The notes beneath the pieces are model-generated. The model ran no database searches and was not told the origin of the DNA. It was given only the letters and a program-made list of their open reading frames with translations. The translations under genes were made by a program, and so were the position numbers. From Acidobacteriaceae bacterium (GTDB lineage Bacteria; Acidobacteriota; Terriglobia; Terriglobales; Acidobacteriaceae), in contig JAOAPC010000024.1 of the NCBI GenBank assembly GCA_025462735.1, positions 558,001 to 622,000 on the forward strand: a DNA stretch of 64,000 nt. The letters are read 5' to 3'. This document shows, in pieces, positions 44,951-52,703 of the stretch. Each line of letters begins with the position of its first letter. Positions within the stretch are counted from its first letter, which is position 1.

Positions 44951-45931
44951 ATGCGAAGGCTGCTGACATTTTTGTTGCTTTGTGCCATCGGACTCACGGC
45001 ATGGTTGGCCTGGGCTTTGTGGCTGCCGATGTCGCCGGGCGGGCAGAAATTCGTCATGCTGCACACGGGATACTCCACCCGACACGTCGCCCGCGAGCTG
45101 AAATCCGCAGGCGTGATCCGCAGCTCTGAAGCGTTTGTCCTCTGGCATGCATTCCATCGCCGTCCATCGCTTAAAGCTGGCGAGTATCTGTTCGAGCACG
45201 GTGCCAACGGAATCGCGGTGCACAATCGCCTTGCCCGAGGAGACGTTTATGTCCATACCGTGGTAATTCCGGAAGGTTTCAATATCTTCGATATCGCCGC
45301 AGCGATCGAAAGTGCCGGACTCGGCTCCCGTCAGGATTTTCTGAAAGTTGCCACCAACGATACCGCGTTGATTTCAGATCTGGCTCCGCAAGCCGTGTCT
45401 CTCGAAGGCTATCTTTTCCCCAACACCTATGAGTTCAGTCGCGCGCAGAGCATGCAGGAGATGGCGGCGGCAATGGTCAAGCAGTTCCGCAGGGTCGCGG
45501 CTGAAATTGGCTTGACCGAAAACGTTCAGCGAACCGTGACTTTGGCTTCGATCATCGAGAAGGAGACTGCGGTTCCGGAGGAGCGTCACGAGGTCGCGAG
45601 CGTCTACAAAAACCGCCTGACCGGTCGAGTTCCGTTGCAGGCTGACCCCAGCGTTATTTACGCGGAACTGCTGCAAGGACGGTACACCGGCGGATTGCAT
45701 CATGACGATATGAGCTTCGATTCTGCCTACAATACTTATCGCCACATCGGTCTGCCGCCTGGCCCTATCGCGAATCCGGGAAAAAGCTCCTTGCAGGCGG
45801 CAATGCAGCCTAATCAGACTAATTTTCTCTATTTTGTGAGCGACGGGAACGGGCACCACCGCTTTTCCAATAATCTCGAAGAGCACAACCGGAACGTCGC
45901 CGCTTTGCGACGTGCAGTTGCGAAAAGATGA
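44951..45931 (+). CDS. mltG: endolytic murein transglycosylase MltG
   Basis: Cleaves nascent glycan strands of peptidoglycan at the inner membrane, thought to release chains from synthesis complexes. A single N-terminal helix (residues 4-26) anchors it, then the LysM-like YceG subdomain and the catalytic domain with LASIIEKETAVPEER (catalytic Glu), GRVPLQADPSVIYA and the C-terminal YNTYRHIGLPPGPIANPG. The length of 326 residues is normal. It is the first of three plus-strand envelope genes. Confidence 0.93.
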   Translation: MRRLLTFLLLCAIGLTAWLAWALWLPMSPGGQKFVMLHTGYSTRHVARELKSAGVIRSSEAFVLWHAFHRRPSLKAGEYLFEHGANGIAVHNRLARGDVYVHTVVIPEGFNIFDIAAAIESAGLGSRQDFLKVATNDTALISDLAPQAVSLEGYLFPNTYEFSRAQSMQEMAAAMVKQFRRVAAEIGLTENVQRTVTLASIIEKETAVPEERHEVASVYKNRLTGRVPLQADPSVIYAELLQGRYTGGLHHDDMSFDSAYNTYRHIGLPPGPIANPGKSSLQAAMQPNQTNFLYFVSDGNGHHRFSNNLEEHNRNVAALRRAVAKR

Positions 45932-46040
45932 CGCCAACGCCCGAAATAGCAAGGCAGGCACCTCGTTAACAAATTCCTCGAAGCGTAATCGACCTTCTCA
46001 CCATCTCTATATACTGATTGTCGTTAGGTTTGCGAGCCGA

Positions 46041-46958
46041 ATGCCTTTGACCTCCCGCTATTCCATCATTCCCGTTATCTTGAGCGTTTTGTTGACGACC
46101 GGCTGCCTGTTTCATACCCGCCGAGTGGAGCAAAGCATCAGTCCGGTGGCTTTGAAAACGGCCACCAAAGCCGAGCTCATCTCCTACATCAACTCGCAAG
46201 CCGCAAAAATCCAGACCATGCAGGCCACCGTCGATATCGACACCGCTGTAGGTGGGACGAAGAAGGGCAAGATCACGGAATATAAAGAGATACGCGGCTA
46301 TGTGCTCGCGCGCAAGCCAGCCATGTTGCGGATGATTGGCCTGTTGCCGATTCTCCGCAATACCGCCTTTGACATGGTTAGTGATGGGCAGGAATTTAAG
46401 GTCTCGATCCCCCCGAAGAACCGTTTCGTGATTGGCCGGAATGATGTCATTGTGCCGAACCGGCAGCAGCCGCTTGAGAACCTGCGCCCGCAAATTATTT
46501 ATGACGCGCTGATGCTACGCGCGATAGATCCAAAGAGTGAGATTGCGGTCATGGAAAACGGTACCGAGGTCGTGACCGGCGATAAGAATCGTAAGTTCCA
46601 ACAGGCAGACTACATAATTGACGTTATCCGCACGGGAAATGGCGATAGCTGGCTTTCGCGTAAGATCGTCTTCAGCCGAGTGGATCTGCTGCCGCACCGG
46701 CAGCTTATTTATGACGAGGCCGGGAACGTGGTGACCGACGCACGCTACAGTAATTACAAAGACTACAATGCGGTCCTGTTTCCATCAGTTATCGAGATCA
46801 TCCGGCCGCAGGAAGAGTACGACATTACTTTGCGCATGGTGAAGCTCGAAATCAATTTGCCGCTCGACAACAATAAATTTGTTTTGGAGAAGCCCCCCGG
46901 CGCGCAAGAGATCCACCTCGACCAGCCGCCGCCTTCGGTCGGTGGAGGAACGCACTGA
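46041..46958 (+). CDS. LolB/DUF4292-like outer-membrane lipoprotein
   Basis: A 305-residue lipoprotein; signal peptide with lipobox LLTTGC. The mature part alternates strands and resembles the half-barrel of LolA/LolB-type proteins (MQATVDIDTAVGGTKKG, VLARKPAMLRMIGLLPI, MVSDGQEFKVSIPPKNRFVI). A role in carrying lipid or lipoprotein at the outer membrane is suggested by fold and by the following FtsX-type permease, but remains inference. The frame is open to 45912, overlapping mltG; ATG 46041 gives the proper signal peptide. Confidence 0.68.
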   Translation: MPLTSRYSIIPVILSVLLTTGCLFHTRRVEQSISPVALKTATKAELISYINSQAAKIQTMQATVDIDTAVGGTKKGKITEYKEIRGYVLARKPAMLRMIGLLPILRNTAFDMVSDGQEFKVSIPPKNRFVIGRNDVIVPNRQQPLENLRPQIIYDALMLRAIDPKSEIAVMENGTEVVTGDKNRKFQQADYIIDVIRTGNGDSWLSRKIVFSRVDLLPHRQLIYDEAGNVVTDARYSNYKDYNAVLFPSVIEIIRPQEEYDITLRMVKLEINLPLDNNKFVLEKPPGAQEIHLDQPPPSVGGGTH

Positions 46959-46997
46959 GTCCAAGAGTGAAGAACTAACAGTTAAGAGCAAGTTCCA

Positions 46998-48101
46998 ATG
47001 ATGAACAAGATGATCATCGCCAACCTCGCGAACCGGCCGGTGCGCTCGGTCATCAGCATTGTCGCCATTGCGCTCGAGGTCACGCTGATTCTGCTGATTG
47101 TGGGTTTCTCGATCGGAATGCTGAACGATTCGCGATCGCGCCAGGCCGGAATCGGAGCTGACGTGATCGTGCTGCCGCCGGGCGCTTCCAACATTGTGGG
47201 GCTTACTAGCGCCCCGATGCCTGTGAAGATTGGGGACATTATCGCCAAACTGCCGCATGTGGCTGTGGTCGCGCCCGTCCTAATGCAGGTGTCCACCTCC
47301 GGTGGCCATCTACAGAACATATTTGGTATTGACCTGCACAGCTTCGAGGCCCTGCACCCTTTTACTTATCTGAAGGGCGGGCCCTTTCGACGCGACAACG
47401 ATATCCTTGTCGACGACATCTACGCGAACGGCAATCACGTGAAGCTTGGCGACACTGTCAATTTGTTTAATCAGAATTTTCAGATCTGCGGAATCGTAGC
47501 TCACGGCCAGGGTGCACGCATTTTTCTTCCGTTGTCCAAGTTGCAGGAGCTTAACGGCGCGGTCGGCCGGGCGACCGCATTCTACATAAAGGCCGACAAC
47601 CCGGCGAATACAGATGCCGTCGTCGCCGAAATCAGAAACATCCCCCACATGGAAACCTACGGCGTGCACTCCATGAGCGAGTATCTCTCGATGCTCACGC
47701 CAGATAATATCCCCATGCTTTCGACTTTTATCCGCATTGTGATCGGGATTTCAGTCACCATCGGCTTTATCGTGATCTTTCAGGCTATGTACGCCGCAGT
47801 CATGGAACGCACCCGCGAAATCGGGATACTCAAGTCTTTGGGTGCGTCAAGGTTTTACATAATTAATGCGATTCTTCGCGAGACCGCATTGCTCGCGATA
47901 GGTGGAATCATCGTTGGAATACTGATTAGCCTGGCGGCCAGCGCGGGAATTCAGAGGCGTACAACTTTGCCAGTCGATATCACTTCCGCCTGGATCATTC
48001 GCGCAGTCGTTATCGCAATCGTCGGCTCGATCGCCGGCGCAGTCTATCCTGCATTCAAAGCCGCGCAGAAGGACCCCATCGACGCGCTGGCGTATGAGTA
48101 A
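46998..48101 (+). CDS. ABC transporter permease, FtsX family
   Basis: A 367-residue inner-membrane protein: one helix near residues 18-42, a periplasmic domain (~45-235) and three C-terminal helices with the cytoplasmic loop VMERTREIGILKSLGASR and the ending PAFKAAQKDPIDALAYE. It resembles LolCE/DevC-type permeases. It follows the LolB-like lipoprotein gene by 39 bases, so the pair may form part of an envelope lipid or lipoprotein pathway. No ATPase gene is adjacent. Confidence 0.88.
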   Translation: MMNKMIIANLANRPVRSVISIVAIALEVTLILLIVGFSIGMLNDSRSRQAGIGADVIVLPPGASNIVGLTSAPMPVKIGDIIAKLPHVAVVAPVLMQVSTSGGHLQNIFGIDLHSFEALHPFTYLKGGPFRRDNDILVDDIYANGNHVKLGDTVNLFNQNFQICGIVAHGQGARIFLPLSKLQELNGAVGRATAFYIKADNPANTDAVVAEIRNIPHMETYGVHSMSEYLSMLTPDNIPMLSTFIRIVIGISVTIGFIVIFQAMYAAVMERTREIGILKSLGASRFYIINAILRETALLAIGGIIVGILISLAASAGIQRRTTLPVDITSAWIIRAVVIAIVGSIAGAVYPAFKAAQKDPIDALAYE

Positions 48102-48251
48102 CCACTAACTGGCAGCAACAATCTTTTACACACCTTCACTAATCTATGGGCAACGTTCGCCTAGGTCTGTGCTCCAATCTCAGTGGACGAGCAAGTTTCC
48201 CGTCCGCGCCAGCGACGGCTCTCACTTACTGAGCTTCCGCAGGAGGTCGTC

Positions 48252-49328
48252 ATGACCAAATGCAGTGGTGGTCCAGGCTTCTTCTCTTCTGTCCAGCTAG
48301 TCAGCCAAAAATCTCTTGCTGTTTCCTTGGCATTGCTAATCGCGGCCGTCTCCTGTGTTGCCCAGGACTCGCCCCCAAGCAGACCGGATTCGAATCCGGG
48401 ATCACAAGCGTCGCCTCAGGTCCAAACCCCGCAAGATCAGGCTCAGCAGGATCAGACCCGGCAGGACCGGACTCAGCAAGGTGAGACTCAAAATCGTGCG
48501 ACTGACGGACCCCCCATCACTATTCCTGCTGGGACCCACCTTGCAATGGCGCTCACGCACCCGGTCGATAGTAAGACCATTCACCGCGGAGACGAGATTT
48601 TTGCGCAGACGACGTCCCCGGTAATTGTCTCTAACCAAGTAGTCATACCCGCTGGAACGTTCGTGCAAGGCAAGGTTGATAAGCTTGCGCGCCGGGGCAG
48701 CCGGGGAGAACTGCTGATGCGATCTGTTTCAGTCGTGTTTCCAAACGGCTATGTCGCTAGCATAGGGGGCCCGGCAAAAATGGAGAGCGATGAAGGCACT
48801 GCCTGGAACAATCCAAGCTCGGCGACAAAGGCTGGTATCATCGCAGCGCCGCTCGCGGGTCTTGGCATAGGCGCCGCGATCGGAGCCTCTCAGCACACGA
48901 CCCAGAGCTCCACTCTGGGTGGAACAACTATCAGCAGCAGTACACCGAAAGGCTTAGCGATCGGGAGCATTGTTGGATTAGCAGCAGGCGGCGCGGTGTC
49001 ATTGATACTCCTCGCGCGAAGTCATCATTTCTACGTACAAGAGGGGTCGCCGCTAGAAATGTCACTTCCGCAGCCTGTGACTCTGGCCCAAGCACAAACC
49101 ACGAGCCCGGAGTCCGGAGCGGCGCCCGTTGCGACTTTACCGAAGCGTCCGCCAGCCTCGCCAATGCCTGCTTCGGCGAACCATGGCACCTGTTACGTCC
49201 CCGGCAGACCCGGAACGCCTGCCACTTACATTCCCGGAACTCCGGCTGTAGGAAACTCCTCGGGAACACCCGGCACGTACTTTCCGGGGATGCCTCCGAC
49301 TCCGCCGATTACATATCCGTGCCCGTGA
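48252..49328 (+). CDS. secreted protein with a VirB10/TrbI-like beta segment, function unknown
   Basis: A 358-residue protein starting at ATG 48252, chosen because AGGAGGT lies four bases upstream. A hydrophobic signal (SLAVSLALLIAAVSC) ends in a Cys, so a lipoprotein is possible. Then comes a Gln/Asp/Thr-rich repeat stretch (DQAQQDQTRQDRTQQ), a beta-rich domain (ITIPAGTHLAMALTHPVDS, VIPAGTFVQGKVDKLAR) like the end of VirB10/TrbI proteins, two Gly/Ala-rich helices (~215-290) and a Pro/Gly-rich tail with repeated GTPATYIPGTP words. No further secretion gene is near. Confidence 0.6.
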   Translation: MTKCSGGPGFFSSVQLVSQKSLAVSLALLIAAVSCVAQDSPPSRPDSNPGSQASPQVQTPQDQAQQDQTRQDRTQQGETQNRATDGPPITIPAGTHLAMALTHPVDSKTIHRGDEIFAQTTSPVIVSNQVVIPAGTFVQGKVDKLARRGSRGELLMRSVSVVFPNGYVASIGGPAKMESDEGTAWNNPSSATKAGIIAAPLAGLGIGAAIGASQHTTQSSTLGGTTISSSTPKGLAIGSIVGLAAGGAVSLILLARSHHFYVQEGSPLEMSLPQPVTLAQAQTTSPESGAAPVATLPKRPPASPMPASANHGTCYVPGRPGTPATYIPGTPAVGNSSGTPGTYFPGMPPTPPITYPCP

Positions 49329-49377
49329 GTCGGAGGCCACCAGCCACACACCCTGGTCTGCGATGCGTGTGAATAGC

Positions 49378-50352
49378 TCACCGCGGACTGTTGTTATTCG
49401 GTGAAACTACACGGCCATATTCGGAAGCCCGACCAACCCGATCGAACATTCGATAAGCAGCAGATGATATGCGAGCGATTGCGTCTTCTCCGTCACGTTC
49501 ATTGCGTAGGTATGTCGTCATCACGCAAATTACGTACGGACGATTCTGGGCAAACACAATTCCGCAATCGTTCCGCACGGCTTCCAGTTCGCCCGGTTTA
49601 TTCGCGGTCCGCACTCCATCTGGCAAGTCGCGCGGGATAAAACTCTGTTTGTGTGTGCTGAGCATTTTCAAGAAGCCTTCAGTCATTTCTTTGTTCAGCA
49701 CTTTGCCTCGATAGATCTGTCCGAGCAAGGTCATCATCTCTCGCGGGGTAGAGACATTTTCCCTGCCTTCGCTCGCTGCCTTTACGTCCATCATCTTGCG
49801 GCGAAGGCGCGTGTGCGTGAGGCCTAAGCTGTCCATTAACCCATTGACGTTTTCCATGCCTACTCGGTCGATGAGCACATTGGTTGCCGAGTTGTCGCTG
49901 ACAGCGATCATCATGGTGGCAAGGTCGCGGCTGGTGATCCGCGTGACCGATGGAGTAAGACCGAGCATTATGTCGCTGTCTGGAACCAGATCGCTGGCAT
50001 TTACCGTATACAGATCCGACAGCTTAGCCTTACCGGTAGCACCCTCAGCCGACAGTTGAGCCTGGTGATAAAGCTCAGCTAGCACGGCGATCTTGATCGA
50101 ACTGGCCTGAGGAAATATTTCATCTTCGCGCAGAAAGAATTTCTGTCCGCTTGTGAGGTCCTCTATGGCGACACCCATGACGCCATCGAGGTTATGGTCA
50201 ATCTCCCGGATTGACGATTCGAGTTTCTGCCATAAGACCTGCTGTTTTTCGCCCGAGGCGTGCTGTTCGCTGGGTACGGCTTGCGCGCACAAGTTCGCAG
50301 CAAACAGCGCAGAGCAGATGATTGCTCTCAAGCCAAGTGTTCTCCGAGGCAT
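49378..50352 (-). CDS. class A beta-lactamase-fold serine hydrolase
   Basis: A secreted protein of about 324 residues with a signal peptide. Active-site elements are the SSIK tetrad (nucleophile Ser89, Lys92 counted from the upstream ATG at 50367), SDN (157-159) and KPG in place of the usual KTG (257-259). The Glu166 of true class A enzymes cannot be placed: the omega-loop position reads RKMMDVKAASEGREN. It may be a peptidase/esterase-like relative or a weak beta-lactamase. ATG 50352 suits the signal peptide. Its 5' end overlaps the upstream hydrolase gene by 155 bases. Confidence 0.75.
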   Translation of the reverse strand: MPRRTLGLRAIICSALFAANLCAQAVPSEQHASGEKQQVLWQKLESSIREIDHNLDGVMGVAIEDLTSGQKFFLREDEIFPQASSIKIAVLAELYHQAQLSAEGATGKAKLSDLYTVNASDLVPDSDIMLGLTPSVTRITSRDLATMMIAVSDNSATNVLIDRVGMENVNGLMDSLGLTHTRLRRKMMDVKAASEGRENVSTPREMMTLLGQIYRGKVLNKEMTEGFLKMLSTHKQSFIPRDLPDGVRTANKPGELEAVRNDCGIVFAQNRPYVICVMTTYLRNERDGEDAIARISSAAYRMFDRVGRASEYGRVVSPNNNSPR

Positions 50353-51544
50353 CGTCATAAGATTCACAGTTTGGTGGAGCGCCCAAAAACAAATCTGCTA
50401 CCTGCAGCGCAAGAGCCGACGGATTCAGGTCAGCGCGATTGCACAGAATAATAATTGTGAGATTGTCCGCGACGAAGTGCTGAATCGTGGTCCGGAAGCC
50501 CATCGTTTCACCGTAATGCCACATCCGCTGGTGGCTCCGGTAAGGGTTCAGAAACCATCCAAAACCATATGCAGCGGGCGAACCATCAGGTCCGCTGACT
50601 TGGCCGCTCGAAACCTTCACCGGAGTCAACGCAGGCTGCATTTCCCGTTGGCTGAGCAATGCGTTCCGTCGCAATGCCTGGTCCCACTTCGCCAAATCTT
50701 CCAGCGAAGAATATACGCCGCCATCGCCAAGAGTGGCCGATGTGGGACTCTGGTCTGTCTGCATCGACGACTTGCCTTCCAGGCTGTGGCCGAAAGCGCG
50801 GTTCGGAATGTCGTTCTTACCACGCACGTAGGCGACTGTGCTGCTCATGTTCAGCGGCTGGAAAATTCGATCATGCAAGAAATCGGGGAAAGTCTTGCCC
50901 GAGACTTTCTGAACAATGAGTCCGAGCAAAACATATCCCGAGTTGCTGTAGGCCCACTGCGATCCCGGAGTAAATTTCGTGCTTGTCTGCCGCTTGAGAA
51001 GATCGAGTACGCCGGCATCCTGGATTTGAATCTGCTCAACCGGAACGGCTGGATCGGGGGACATCAAGTCTTCATAGTCTTGAAGGCCGGAGGTGTGATT
51101 GAGCAAATTGCGAATTGTGATTGCCCTGCCGTACTCGGGAAAGTCAGGAAAAATGTCAGTCAGGCGTTCGCCATAATGCAGTGTTCCGTCATGCACCAGT
51201 AGCATGATCGCCATCGCGGTGAATTGCTTCGTGCACGATGCCAGCCGGAAATTTGTCCGGGCATCTATTTTGCGTTGTGAACGAAGATCGGCAAAGCCGT
51301 AACCGCGCTGGAACAGTACTCCGCCATTGTTTGCTACGAGAACCGCCGCTCCGGGAATATTGCCCGCCGTCAGCCCGGCGGCGACGAAAATGTTATCGAT
51401 TTTTTCCGATTCCGCCGATTCCGGGTCTGAACGTTTGAGAAGCATAAGAGGAACTGCGTTGGGCTTGTTCAAGGCTGAGGCGATTGACGAGGCGAGCCCG
51501 CCACCAATGAGGGCACCGTTCCGCAGCCATTCTCGCCGGTTCAC
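50198..51544 (-). CDS. class C beta-lactamase/CubicO-family serine hydrolase with Tat signal
   Basis: A 448-residue exported hydrolase. The N-terminus NRREWLRNGALIGGG is a twin-arginine signal. Active-site motifs are SCTK (Ser103, Lys106), YSN in WAYSNSGYV and HYG in MWHYGETMGF. Family domains usually end near VADLFLGA; here ~58 further residues (from NCESYDD) run across the start of the next gene in another frame. A one-base shift would place a TGA right after the domain, so the normal stop may have been lost. Function may be esterase, peptidase or beta-lactamase. Confidence 0.78.
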   Translation of the reverse strand: MNRREWLRNGALIGGGLASSIASALNKPNAVPLMLLKRSDPESAESEKIDNIFVAAGLTAGNIPGAAVLVANNGGVLFQRGYGFADLRSQRKIDARTNFRLASCTKQFTAMAIMLLVHDGTLHYGERLTDIFPDFPEYGRAITIRNLLNHTSGLQDYEDLMSPDPAVPVEQIQIQDAGVLDLLKRQTSTKFTPGSQWAYSNSGYVLLGLIVQKVSGKTFPDFLHDRIFQPLNMSSTVAYVRGKNDIPNRAFGHSLEGKSSMQTDQSPTSATLGDGGVYSSLEDLAKWDQALRRNALLSQREMQPALTPVKVSSGQVSGPDGSPAAYGFGWFLNPYRSHQRMWHYGETMGFRTTIQHFVADNLTIIILCNRADLNPSALALQVADLFLGAPPNCESYDDASENTWLESNHLLCAVCCELVRASRTQRTARLGRKTAGLMAETRIVNPGD

Positions 51545-51708
51545 TTCACTCTCCAGTACGCTAGGAGTATAGGCGTCGAAGGCATGCGGCCGATCTGAGC
51601 TTGATTACTACCATGTGATGTGTCGCTAGGATTATTTATGTAATCAGGCGATTTTAGTCAGAACTCGTGAAGTTCCCAGCTGGCGAGCATCATTTGGTCA
51701 GAGAATAT

Positions 51709-51936
51709 TTACTTTCGCGGTGGCAGCCCTGCGCCCATGTGCTTCAGGGCGGTTTCGACGGAAGTGAGAATCACGTCCAGGCCTAGGAAAACCAGATCAA
51801 CTCCGGCGAGTGAGATGACTACGTTGCCGCGCAAAACCACACCCTGGTTCAGCACATGATCCAGAATGTCGAGCAGAGTCATCTCGTCGCTGGGGTCGTC
51901 CCCGGCGAAAACGACGGCATTTGTAGGTGCGCTCAC
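51709..51936 (-). CDS. GvpA-family protein (GvpJ/M/S-like)
   Basis: A 75-residue protein with the GvpA core: TLLDILDHVLNQGVVL, then GNVVISLAGVDLVFLGLDV, then SVETALKHMGAGL. The spacing of helix, strand, strand, helix is that of gas-vesicle proteins. The GVVxxGxxxISxAGVDLVxLG pattern is closer to accessory GvpJ/M/S than to the structural GvpA, which has DAWVRVSLVGIELL. It starts at GTG overlapping the GvpF/L stop (GTGA). It is the last gene of a three-gene operon with GvpF/L and an ArsA/Get3-like ATPase; other gas-vesicle genes are absent nearby. Confidence 0.82.
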   Translation of the reverse strand: MSAPTNAVVFAGDDPSDEMTLLDILDHVLNQGVVLRGNVVISLAGVDLVFLGLDVILTSVETALKHMGAGLPPRK

Positions 51937-52703
51937 TTTGATCTCACTTTATTTTCCGGACGCGACACGAACGAATAAGGTGGCCATGGGCCGGTGCATT
52001 CAATCCGGTGGTCTTGCGCCCATTCGCGGGCAAACTTCTCGAGTAACGATTCGAGCTTGTTCCGCTTCGAGCGCCTAACCAGCAGCGAGGTCTGGAATGC
52101 CAAACCTCGTTGTCCGCGGCTCATGTTTCCGGCCGACGCGGTCTCAGTCGCAACACCAGCGAGGGCCCGCTCAAACTTCAGCATCTCATCGCGAGCGGCC
52201 GGTTTGCGCCTGCGATGTGGCAGCAGGGCGGCTTTGGCCTTCAGGTAATCCTTGCCGCTCCGAACTTTGGAAATCGTCGGAATTGCAGGTTGAATAGCGA
52301 ACACCTTAACGCCCCATTCGTCGGCGCCCTTGATCCGTCCAAAATCTTTTTTCAGGCCGCGCACACGCTTTGCAATGTGCTTGCAAAGAGATTCTTCCGT
52401 GCGAAACACGGCGCCAAAACGAGTAGGCAGAATGTCGGTGTGCCGCGCGATGGCAGATATGACGCGCTGGTGCGCAACGCTAGTTTCGGCCAGCCAGTCG
52501 AGGTTCTCCATGTTGCGAGCGAGGTTTTTTTCAAAATCTAACGCCGGCACGCGGCTAATCCAGCAAAAAACTCCATCGCAGTCGATAGATTCGATTGGCG
52601 CGAAACGGTCCACTCCAACCAGCTCTGGAAGGTCGCGCGGCCGCGATTCCGTGATTCCGTACAGGTACAGCACAGAACGGTCGGTTGTCAGTTCAGCCGC
52701 CAT
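51933..52703 (-). CDS. GvpF/GvpL-family gas-vesicle protein
   Basis: A 256-residue protein of the GvpF/L family: the N-terminal SVLYLYGITESRPRD, ARNMENLDWLAETSVAHQRV and ILPTRFGAVFRTEESLCKHI segments match the family closely, as does the C-terminal CTGPWPPYSFV. In gas-vesicle systems these proteins bind GvpA-type subunits and help assembly. Its ATG overlaps the end of the double ATPase gene by 16 bases, and its stop overlaps the start of the GvpA-like gene. It is the only GvpF/L copy in the window. Confidence 0.85.
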   Translation of the reverse strand: MAAELTTDRSVLYLYGITESRPRDLPELVGVDRFAPIESIDCDGVFCWISRVPALDFEKNLARNMENLDWLAETSVAHQRVISAIARHTDILPTRFGAVFRTEESLCKHIAKRVRGLKKDFGRIKGADEWGVKVFAIQPAIPTISKVRSGKDYLKAKAALLPHRRRKPAARDEMLKFERALAGVATETASAGNMSRGQRGLAFQTSLLVRRSKRNKLESLLEKFAREWAQDHRIECTGPWPPYSFVSRPENKVRSK

